Of a stretch of 64,000 bases of DNA, positions 1 through 49,700 are shown piece by piece (the first letter of the stretch is position 1; the number at the start of each line of letters is the position of its first letter). The notes below the pieces were generated by a model, which was not told the origin of the DNA, did no database searches, and saw only the letters and a list, made by a program, of their open reading frames with translations. The stretch comes from Doris montereyensis (Eukaryota > Mollusca > Gastropoda > Nudibranchia > Dorididae), in NCBI GenBank assembly GCA_037039925.1, contig JAXRKP010000924.1:72501-136500 (forward strand). Direction: 5' to 3'. Both the position numbers and the translations under genes were made by a program.

Positions 1-119
1 AGATCATGTGAATGATGGATATGGATAGATTTCAATGAAATAAATGAACCAACCACTTTTTCCTTGATTCTCTAAAATAAATACCTTTTCCATTGTCAAC
101 CATATTTGCCTTGTTACAG

Positions 120-37761
<37,642 letters not shown>

Positions 37762-38848
37762 CAAAGTCTGTCGCAGCAATGTTCTAGTTTTGAATATCCC
37801 TTCATGTAAACATTTCGTTGTTGTTTTGGTTTTTTTTTTAAAGGACGAATAGAAAAATACCTGCACTGACGTCAGTCTCTGAATGCAATTTTTAGTGTAA
37901 ATATATTTTCACAGATGTTTTTAAAACATAATTAGTGTGAAGTACACTGAATGTTGAAAATTAAATAGCTTCGAATAATACAAGCTGCGTTTTGATTTCT
38001 AGAGTAGTCATAGGAATGATGGTCTTTTTATTTAAAATACGAGAAGACATGAGCTAAAGCAGTTGTTTCCATGCTTTGCACATGGGATTTTATTATTAAG
38101 TCTCTTATGTCTCCTTTCGACAAGTGTAAAAAGTTGACCTTTTGTAGGGCTGAATATTTTGCCATTTTGACAGTATAATGTGAAATCGGCCAGATATGCT
38201 GAATTCACATGTATTGTAAACGTAAGTGAAATTAATGGTTAGGTTTAATTTGACATACTTATGACAATTTATGTGGATTTCTCGTCTGTTTCTTCTTCTT
38301 CTTGTTTCTTGTGGATATATTCAGGTCAAACTACATTGCACTGATAGATGGTATTACTTAAAACAGATACATATTGAGAATGACAGATACATTCAAATAC
38401 TTTATTGCCTCTCAAGGCAATTACAATAAAAGTAAATTATTCTGGTTTAGAATAAGAACAAAATCAAAAATGATATTTTTGAACTGACACGTTTTTATGT
38501 TTCATCATTTATGATATAAATTGTGTTTTATCATTTTGAAAGTATCTTACTTATCCTATAGACTACATGAATGTCCACCTGAACTAAACTGATACATGAT
38601 TGTTATTAAATTTGTGAGCAGTCTAGACGAATTTACAGGAAACAATTTAGATTATATTGCTCGGTTCTGTGATATTTAATTAAAAAAAATAAAAAAATAA
38701 ATTATTACAAGTTTTTTAAGGGTTGTTTTTAAATATGTATGATCTGAATAGTTGTGATTGTATGATAATGAATCAAGATGGGAAGTTGATTGAGTGAGTG
38801 TGATAGCTGTTTATTTTTGTACTTTTAATTTTACATAAGAGACAGACT

Positions 38849-39039
<191 letters not shown>

Positions 39040-40267
39040 ATCGGGTCATAAAGACAAAGGGAGAGAAATGGTGAGTGGAAAAGAGGATTAAACCGAGTAA
39101 ATCATCTTGGCTGTCTTAGACAATTTCAAAGGTGAATACAAGATTGACTGTATTGTTATTAACAAAGTGACCTGGACTGGTGAGCTTGGGACCAAAAGGT
39201 TGAATTTCTGTTCTTTAGATATTCGGGCAGAATGATCATTTATCTACAAGTTTATGGCAGAAAAATGTCCATGAGTAAGCTTGCATGCTTGAGTCCGACG
39301 GTCAGCCATAAATAAGACATTGGCGCACAAATTTCCAAAACATTGCACTATAAAGGACACAAAAATAAAACACACTGCATTTATCCAAATGTTATGGTTT
39401 TACAGTAAAAAAAGATGATTTCATACTTACTAAGTAGTTATATTAATATTATGTACAAGTTGTCTATTTACAGAACTTCTGTATTTGTTTTTATGTGTTT
39501 ATTCAGATCATCCTTATCACCACTAGAATTGTTTAAATCTGTCCTACAGTGTTCACTAAAGACAAAGTTTTCTCCTTTCCTGCTGGGTCTAAGAAATGGA
39601 AATTCTTCAGAATGTTCTGGCCGATAATGACATTCTGGTTTTTTTTCTTTTGAGGAGGCTCATCAGTACACAAGTTTCTTTCTGATTGAGTCTAGAAAAA
39701 GTAGAAGAAGAGCTAGATCTACTAAGATCTAGTAGTAGAAGTATTCTGCTCATTACCCAATGCATGTTTTGATCTCACAAGAAATTTATCCATGGTGAAT
39801 TCATTTGAATTAAAAAACTCGAGATAGCTCTAGATCTAGATTATCTAAGAGAAAGGATTTTGTGGAGAGCAGTGAACAAAGAATGCTTCAACTTTGCTAA
39901 TAAAAACAAAAGACTGTATAGATCTAGCCACTTCCGTTCAAGGAACCATCAACCGGTGCAGTAGCATTCAACAACATTTCGGTCATCGTCAATAACTTCC
40001 GGTGTACCATATAGGCACTTCCGTTCAAGGAACCATCAATCGGCACAGTAGCGCTTGAGCGGAAAACATCTGTCACACAATTAAAAACAAATTTGTTTTC
40101 CTTCTTCTTATATAAATACAAAATTTTAGTTTTCAATATCGGGACTGTCCCAATAGAATCGGGACGGTTGGCAGGTCTGTTAACTTGAAGTAGCCTTTTC
40201 TCAGCGTGACTTTTTCTTGAGGTAAAAATACAACAGACCATGACAGACATAAAAAGACAAAGGAAAT

Positions 40268-40370
40268 GTATTTTGTTTCATTTGAAATTTCCCCTCGTCC
40301 AGCATATATGTGGTGATCTCAGAATGAATGAAAAGGAAGCTAAAATCAAAGATGTGGACCAATCTTGCAA
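40268..40370 (-). mobile_element. SINE/LINE 3' end, family B, copy 3
   Basis: tttcatttgaaatttcccct .. gtggtgatctcagaatgaat, the inverse orientation of 14350. Confidence 0.6.
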
Positions 40371-40607
40371 CTGAGATGTTTTCATAGACTTGAGGAGCTT
40401 AAAATATTTCAAACGTTTGTTGGACAAGAATAAAAAGGCAATTAATTAAACATAGAAAGAAACAAGACAACAACAACAAAAACAATAAAAAATAAAACAA
40501 AGAAACAAATTTAATTTCACTCTTAAAAAAACAACATTAACGATGACGGACGGTAACAATACAAATGCAATGAAATTCAACTACAAAATTGGCAACTTGG
40601 GATAGGG

Positions 40608-40625
40608 TTTATTTTCATGTTTATT
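40608..40625 (-). terminator. NOC4L poly(A) signals
   Basis: AATAAA occurs on the - strand at 40620-40625 and 40608-40613, 8 and 20 nt after the stop codon. If used, the 3' UTR would be very short. Confidence 0.5.
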
Positions 40626-40632
40626 TTCTGTT

Positions 40633-40727
40633 TCAGATGACAAAGGAACTTGGCAAATCTAAGGAAGTGCACTTCTCAAAAGTGATAGGAATATTCTGTT
40701 TTATTTTCTGGCCTCCAATTCAACAAC
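40633..40727 (-). CDS. NOC4L: NOC4L terminal exon (one base short)
   Basis: Acceptor (- strand) cctttccag. VVELEARK, then in the next frame KQNIPITFEKCTSLDLPSSF and VI-stop (TGA, 40633-40635). An A is probably missing from the A4 run (40704-40707); 95 bp should be 96. Confidence 0.85.
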
Positions 40728-43700
40728 CTGGAAAGGAAAAAAATGAATATGAAAGTGAAAGGGAAATACTCACAACAAACCAAACATACGCTATTTAAAT
40801 TCACTGCTTGCTGTTTACAACCTTTCAGTACAATACAGATAAAAGAAACAAAGAAGAGAGGTCGGATTGATAAAAAGGTAGATGGATAATATCAACAAAA
40901 ACAATAATTTAAAACAATATTGTACCCCCCCCCCCCCCCCCACATCAAAGGTCCGATCTAAATCAAAGTTTAAAAGGTTCTTCTACTTGTACAGTTGATG
41001 TGACACCTGTACAGTTGATGTGTGACACCTGTAGTTGATGTGAGACCTGTACAGTTGAGTTGATGTGACACCTGTACAGTTGATGTGACACCTGTACTGT
41101 TGATGTGACACCTGTACAGTTGATGTGACACCTGTACAGTTGATGTGACACCTGTACAGTTAATGTGACACCTGTACTGTTGATGTGACACCTGTACAGC
41201 TGATGTGACACCTGTAATGTTGATGTGACACCTGTACAGTTGATGTGACACCTGTACTGTTGATGTGACACCTGTACTGTTGATGTGATACCTGTACAGT
41301 TGATGTGACACATTTCTACAAAACCCTGATTGATTAAACTACCCTGATGACCAACAAACCAACAAACAAATGCAGATCAAAACGTGACTCAAAGTGGGAG
41401 GAGATGAAATTTGGATTCCACACGAAAGAAAACACTCACCAAAAATGACGACAGGATGCTTTAACTGTCAAGGCGTTATCACTTGTCATTTGAAATTCGT
41501 AAAATATATTTCATAGTTAATTAAATGCAATGGTTTGGTTCATTGAAATTGCCCATATCCACCATATGGGTGATCTCAGGGTGAATTAAGAGGAAACAGC
41601 AAGATGAAAGAGAAGAAAGAGAATGAATGGAAAGAAGTAGGATCTACCAGAAGCACCCGCCAAACGCCCACAAATGCAGGGGTTCCCTAATCTCCCCCCA
41701 CATGAATGCTGTGGACATCAGGTCTCCACAACCCCCCAACTTTTTAGAAACGCAATCCAAGCCCTAATCATACTATATATGCATAACAGTGCTTCAGAAT
41801 TGATCAAGTTCATAGAGTAAATTTGCAATGATAACAACTGATGAACAAATTACATGACAAAATGATGAGCATATATATGCGAGTAAGACGGAAATACAAT
41901 ATCAATTAATAGTGTTTACTATTACCTTGACTTGTCAGATTTTATTTCGATAAAAAATAACTCTAGTTTTGACTTTCATAAAAATGTCCCCCCACAAAAA
42001 CCCCTTGGGATATCTTGGACTCACACACCCATCCCCTAGGGGTTCATGCACCCCAGTACGGAAATCCCCGGTTTAATGCAAACTCTACAGGAAAACAGTG
42101 TGAATGGATAAATTGTTCCTTAACAACCAAAAGTGTTCAGATCCTAATCATTGGAAAATACTTTGAACTTAAAAGGAAGTAATGTAATGTAACAGTGATG
42201 CCACTGCAGCTACTGCCCTTGTAGTTCTGCAATTCACAGAAAGGTTTTAGGTTTTACTCTCAGTTTTTTTCCCAGAGGATATTAAAATATATATATCGCA
42301 GTGGTGTGTCGGTGGCGGAGTAGTTAGGCTGCCAGACTGGGGATCATGAGGTGCTGGGGTTCAAATCTTGGCAAAGCCAGGCCTGACATCGTTCCTTGGG
42401 AAAGACACTTGACGTAACACGCATTTGCCCCATTCTACTAAGGTAAAAATGAGTACAAGCACTGGCTTGGGAGCAAAATCCAGATAAGATTAGCGTCTGT
42501 GCAGGACTATTATCACCTGTTCCGCTTCACGCTTAAGAAACCAGGATACGTCCGGCTCTATAGGCTGTAATGGCCTTGAAGGAACTTTATTATATTGTAC
42601 ATGTAAACAGCAAATTTGGAAAATTTAAAACGTTAAACAAAAATTAAATATATACTTTTGATCAGTAACGGCGAACTATAAAAGAAAAGAATCCTCTCAT
42701 AGTGCATGTATACTACACACAATACACTTACATCTTTGTGTACTTTGTTCAAATAAACGGATAGATCCTCTTCTCGTATTGTCCTCTTCCTGGCCTTTTG
42801 TGGATATATTCGGATCAAAGTGATGTTCAAGTGTCTGAAGGAAAGAAAGATGAGAAACCAGTTCTTTCATTAGCTGGTTTTAGCTTGATGATAATCACGA
42901 CAGACTTGAACATTCAAATGGAGGAGAGGTACTACTTTTTATATTTTCACCAATGAAAGGTTAAGGACGGCTTAGCATTCTGCTCACAATATTTTTTTAT
43001 TTTTTTTTTTAAATTTTCACTGCACACTTCATAATACGAATGTAATTTGAAAACAAAATACACAATGGGGATTATAAAAGTATTTTGCAGATTCGATGGC
43101 GCACTGGCTTCAGCACAGATGTTTTTTTTATATACGTATTTACCTGTAATTCTATAAACAACTGTCCAGCGCATGGCACTCTGTTAAACTTGCCTCCTCA
43201 TCAAACGGATCACTTTGGAATTCTGGTGAAGCCACAAAAGAAAAACGACACATTGTTTGATAGATAGAAGAGCAAAAACACACATCTCCCACATCAAAGT
43301 AAAGAAACACATCCACACCCGATTGCAGCCCCCCTCCCCCGATCCGAACAATCATGATTGAGTAAAATTTTCACCACCTAAACCACCATTTTAAACCCGT
43401 TTTGAAATTTAAAAAATATGGAATAGTACCGTTTGTCCACCTGCGTAACCTCAGTATCAAGTACTGACTCGATCGTATACGCCTACTAGATATCACCTGG
43501 GGTAAGACATGCTTGTTCATTATATTGTTACACCCCTCCAAAGCAACTCTCATCTACAACCTTATAACTACATTCGATCAATTAGCGCAATAATATGCAC
43601 ACAAAACAGACATGCACACATAAACACACATAAAGATGCTGAAGGACTCAAGTGAAAGACAAAACAAGATGAAGGTCGACATGAACAATGCCACAGTAGA

Positions 43701-46700
43701 GATACCGGTAAAAAAAAAGAAAGAATAAAAAGTTGAAGATCTGTATGCCGAATTAAAAGTGGGAGGCTGATGATGGGGACTAGGCTCTCCCGGTGATTTT
43801 CATACAAGCTACTGTCTGTCACGTGCCCGTCTTTTAATACACCGCCTGCTGTTATTTATTCCGTTAGAATAAACGCAAAGTGAAGTTAATGGTTGCATGC
43901 ATCGAGATGTCTGGATTGAACTCTTCCTGCGCTTATAATGAAAACAGAGGAGGATCGGGAACAGACAAATCCTTTACGCTACAAAGCGTTTTTTTTCGCT
44001 ACAAGCCATTGAATTATTTTGTTATAAGAACACCAAAACTATATCGACGGTAAATGTTACAAACTATGTAAGTCCAATTTTGGACGTTTTGAGAAAATCA
44101 AAGAAAAAGATGCTCACTGCACTTTTTAATTTATTTTCACAAACATACACGGTGTCCAAGTATAAAAAACTAGACCCAATAGCGATACAAGGATTGCTCA
44201 TATGGTTATTATGCAGGTTTCAATTGGTTGTTGTGCCACGGAATCCTAACTAGATAAGCGAGAGAAAAAAAGGTGTTACTAATTTTAGACACAGTTTGCG
44301 ACTTTCACCGTCGATATAGCAAAATATTTGGATCAGGAAGCGATTTCTTTATATCGTTAGTTTCACTGTAAGCGCGTTCGATATAACTGTGTTTGAGTTA
44401 ATTTTCAACTTCGAACAAATGAGTTTTAAAAAGGTAATTACCTGTCTCCCCTTCCGCTTTGTGAAGCAAAACTTCACAGGCTGGATGCCGTTTGACCAAG
44501 TTCAAGATGAATGGGACAGCTACCTGGGCACCTGTGGCTGAAGCATGCAGGGAGATGCGAGCCAGTCTCTTGGCAAACGCTGCCACCAGGTAGGCAGGCA
44601 AATGGCTGCTGAAATGAACATGGAATTGACTTATTCAACATTTTGTTTTCTTCTAATAAGGAGAAATTATTTTGAAATACAAATCTCCCTCTCTCTCTCT
44701 GTCTTTCTCCTCCTCCTCCCTTCTCTCTCTCCTTTTGTCTGTATGTCTCTTTGTCCCTGCCTGTCTGTCCCTCTGTTTTTGAGTTTTTGTATTTTAAAAA
44801 ATTGGATTTCAACATTATCATTTACTATTTATGTATAATATTTAACCTAACTGATGTCATTATATTTGCCTTGTAACTTTCTTACAATTCAACAATTACA
44901 TTTCCACTTACACAGTCAAATCAACTTACAGCTTCATGTCAGGCATGACGTCACCATAAATAAACAAAAGTCAAATTTCCCTCATCAAGATCGTTGTGAC
45001 CCATAGAGCTTTCACGTTTGTTTAATTGAAAATTACCCCATCCACCATCATGGTGATCTCAGGGTGAATTAAAAGGAAACAAAAAGATAAAAGATAGTGA
45101 AAAGTAAAAGGAAAGAAGTAGGATCTACCACTTAAGTAGAGAATATATTTTCCTCTAAGGATTTTAGGAGATTTTAAGACAGAAACCTTTTCTAGAACAT
45201 TCTAGGAGATTTTAACAGACATTTTTCTTCAAGGACGTTTTAGGAGATTTTAGAGATAAACCTTTTCTAGAACATTCCAGGGAGATAAAAATTTAGAACA
45301 CTTCTTGGAGATTTTAAGAGACAGACAAACTTTTTCAAGGACATTCTCGGAGATTTTAGGGGAGAATTTTTCTTAACCATTCTTGGAAATTTTAGAGACA
45401 ATTTTTTAAAGGATATTCTAGGAGATTTTAAGGGAAATTTTTTCAGAACATTCCATGAGATTTTTTAAGAGAAATTTTTTTCAGGAGATTTTAGAAAGTA
45501 ACTTTTTCACTTACATTAACTCATAGACTACCAAAGGTCCGATTACAATATTATGGCTATGGTACCTAAAAATAGGTGGTTTAAAAAATTTGTAACTTTT
45601 TTTGTTTGTTATCATTTTTCTTCATTTTTTAAACAGTGTGCATAAGAGATCAAACTTTATATTGGCACCAATAAAAATCTGATATGTGTTGTTAGTTTGT
45701 CTGAGTGGAGATGGGTGAAAGGGTGAAATTGAGAAGCCATAATTTTTTCTTAAGGTGGAGACTCCATCAGTAAAAAGATGAAAACAATAATTGGAAAACG
45801 ATGAGCCGGTAAACTGATCAAAAACAGTGCGGTCTGTGCTGTTTCTGACTTGTAGATCTACTTGTAGTACTAGGTGGTAGTAGTTGTTTTGTACATTGGC
45901 AAAGAAAACGGGTTTAGTCAAAGGCTTGCACTACCAGCAGTAAAAAAACCCCCATAAAAAATCAACCCTTCACGATAGAGAGGTTGTTCAGGTATGAAAC
46001 AGAAGTAAAATAATAAGCCTAGAAGATGCTCCTTATCGCAATCGCGTATACGCGATCTTTCTATAGTTATGACCCGGCAATGCTATGATCACACATGTGT
46101 GACAATTGTACTACGACCTAAGTGCCAGCGTGATCGCAACCATGCAACAATGGTAGTCTTATGACTTACGCCTAAAGTCAAACATTGAAATACTTACGTT
46201 GAAGAGAGAAATAGGTCGGCCAAGTTAAAAAAGCGTGAACGGTATTTAGCTCCAAATATTTGCGGCTGGAACATCGTGTAAAGCTTGCCATAAAAGTCTG
46301 GATAATTTCTGATGAGCAAAAAGAGAATAAAATCACTGTAGAAAGGCTGAAGACAAAACAGTGAGGCAAGGGGCATGTCAAAAGAGAAGGAAATGACATT
46401 GAATAATATTTTAAGCCCCATAGGAACAAAAGACGAGACACAAAAAAAAAAGAGGAATAGACAACCACCATGAGGATTGAACCAGCGATCTCTGCATCGG
46501 CACCCATCGCCTCGCCATGAAAAGAAAGCATGCTGCTAACTGAACTAACTACGCTCTATCAGCGCCTATGCAGAGGTTGCGGGTTCGATCCCCATAGTGG
46601 CCAAGATTTGTTTCTGCCTATTCCTTGCATTTATCTCGTCTTTGTTCCTATGGGGCTTTCATATTCAATGTCATTCTCACTTAAGAAAGGCTGATAATTC

Positions 46701-49700
46701 CAACTGCGAAAAAACTGAAATGCTTTTTAACTGTTGGGTGGGGATCATACCCACTACCTTGCAGAAAGGATGACACCCTGCTCTGGATTACAGAAAATTC
46801 CTCCGTTTATAAAGACAACATGATGTTAATACCTAATACAAGTAGATATACTCTTCTATATAAAAGTTGGAACAAAACATACACACACAACTTACAAGTT
46901 GCAATTGATGCATTAGAATGAAGAGGGCATTAAGACTCATTAGACTGATGGCGCCACCTGCAATGTTGAAAACAAATGTATGTATATATATATATATATA
47001 TAACAAAAACAATAACAAAAAAAACCCAACATAAAAAAAGGAGTAATAATGCAAACCAATTTTCAATTGATCTTTTTCTACTAAATCGGTAAAACCTGAA
47101 TCTTATAAAATAAGATGGGTTAACCTTTAATTGATCCTTTTAACAGAAAATCACACAGCGTTTGTTGACATATCATGCAATAACAAAGAGCAACCAGTAG
47201 TCCCACAAGCCCCTAAACGTTGTCAATTCTTCTTTCTCAAATGTAGTACAAAGTTCATAATTGCTAACACAGATTTAGAAGAAGAAAAAACTCCCCATAG
47301 AATTACATTTTCATTTTCCACCCTAAAAATGCCAATAAAAAAGTCGATGATCATTATGATCCCAGTACCGTACATCAAGTGTGAAACAGTCATGCTATAT
47401 GACAACTCCTGTCTAGATAGCACTGATAGAAGGAAGAATCTCACCAAAGACGTAGTTATCATCTCTCTTGGTTGTCTTCAAAAAGCTGAAACATATTGTT
47501 TATTCAGAAAAGCATCTCATGTTTCTGAGATAGTATCATCTTTTTCACTTTACAATGTAATTTTAAGCTCAGTTGTATTTTCGATGTGGTTTGTATATAT
47601 GATAAGGGAAATTACATTTTTTTTTTTCGTGTAATGAGACGAGAGATCTATATAAGAGATGTTGGCACAAAATTAATGTGCAATATTATTATTATTAATG
47701 ATAAGTCATTCTAAAGAGAAGATTATTCAGAATTAAATTAACAATTCTACTCTGGCATGGGAAGTAGAAATGTTTTGTTATTAACATTGTTATTATGATG
47801 ATAAAAGTAATCTTCAAGCCAGTATGAGTAACAAACCCAAAGACAAACCAAAATAAATTTCAAAGAAAGGTCACTCTGTAAAGATGCTGTTACATCTAGG
47901 TATGTTTTTGTTTACCAGAAAATACGTACTAGCATTTTTTATTTGAGTCGTACAGAAATATATATATATACATACATATACATATCCAGCAAAGGAATGA
48001 ATCATACCAACCTATACTGAAGGAATCTGTGAGAAAATCTGCCAGAATAAGGGGAGAAGACATTTTGGACATCACCAATTATTTCAGAAAGAATATCTCT
48101 GTACAACCTGACAGGATCTAAATTTGAATACCAAATAAAGCCATTTTCATCATATCATGACAAAAGAGTTTCCATTATATCACACAAACACACAAGACAC
48201 ATTAGCAATATGATTTTGCTAAGCTGCTTAACTCTTCTTTTTCATGGAACGAATATCACAAAAATACAGATTTGTACACAAAGAGACATGTCTAAAACCA
48301 AATTTCCCATGTTGAATATGCCGACAGTGAAAGCAGTAAACCGTATAAGTCTAAAATTAGTGGCACCTTTCCCTTGCTTTTTTAACATTAAATTAGGACT
48401 GCGTTTTGTCTGGTTAAGATTCATGTCCGACAACCAATAAAAACCTGTGTAATAACCATACGAGTAATCTGTGTATTCCTATTGGGGTCTAGTGTTTGAC
48501 ACCAAACGTGTATGTATGAAAATGGCTTAAAATGCGTAATCGCTTTTGATTGTCTCCAAAACTGGACCTAAACGGTTTGTAATTTTCACTGTCGATGTCA
48601 TTCTGTAGTCACTTATTAATAAAATACATTCTTAGGAAAAATTAAAATATTCTAACACACTGCACTATAGTAGAGCCCTACTACCATGAAAGACATCCAG
48701 CCATTTTGACACAATATGAGCCTCAGCCCAACTGGGAAAGACCATACTGACAGAAAGCAAAAGAAATTCTCTAAAGCAAAAAATAAAAAACAAACATTTG
48801 ATATCATTAAATAAAACCAAACAAAACAAAAAAAGTTTCTTAAGCAATGAAATAAATATTGACTCTCATATCCCACAAAAAAATACTTACTTTGTGTCTC
48901 AAAACTGACAGACGAGAGCTGTCAAAATGTTTTTTTGACTTATCCTGAAAAAAGAAAAAATCGACAAAGATATTTTAGTCCTTACAAGTCAAAAAGTGTG
49001 TTTCACACGAAACCAATGTCAGTAAAATAAAGTTCCTTTCAAGCCATTACAGCTCATAGAGCCGGAGCTTTATCCCGGTTTTTATACCGAGAAGCGGAAC
49101 AGGTAATGGTAATCACCTCTTGGACAGGGTGCTTGTCTGACGCAGATTTTTACTCCTGCTAGTGTTTTACCCATTTGCACCAGGGTTGAGCGGGAAAATA
49201 CGTGTTATGTGTCTGTCCAAAGGAACACAATGTCGGGCCTAGCTAAGATAGGATTTGAAACTAGAACCTCATGATCCCAAGTCTGGCAGCCTTACCTTAC
49301 CACTCGACCACTAAAGACATCTATGATACAGTTTGAAAATCAAACGAAAATATCCAAATTAATTCTTTTAAGAAAATAGAACCACCGTTTGATAATGACA
49401 ATTCACACTACAAAGCCATCAAGACATAAACCATTCAATAATTAATAATCACAGTCTAAAGTTACAAGCAAAAACAAACACACCCTTTTTATTTGTAGGC
49501 CCATCAGAAAACTTCCCACAATCGTAGCTGCCAACCTTTTCAACTAAAAAAAACACTCTAGTCGCAAACTAATTTTAACCGTGATATTCCAGAAATTATT
49601 GACAATTTAGCCGGAAATCCCTTTACGGTAATTGTTACGCAGGTATAAATGGAGCAAGGCAATGCACTCTAGATCTAGATGTTGACAATGACGAGGCACA

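Noticed and set aside
47131..47634. 167-codon open frame on the + strand
   Set aside because: Lies antisense in a NOC4L intron, and its 3' part is the LINE 3' end and UTR; no family resemblance.
48652..48876. Minus-strand frame with SWAEAHIVSKWLDVFHGSRA as a NOC4L exon
   Set aside because: Sequence does not fit any part of NOC4L and would break the order of neighbouring exons.
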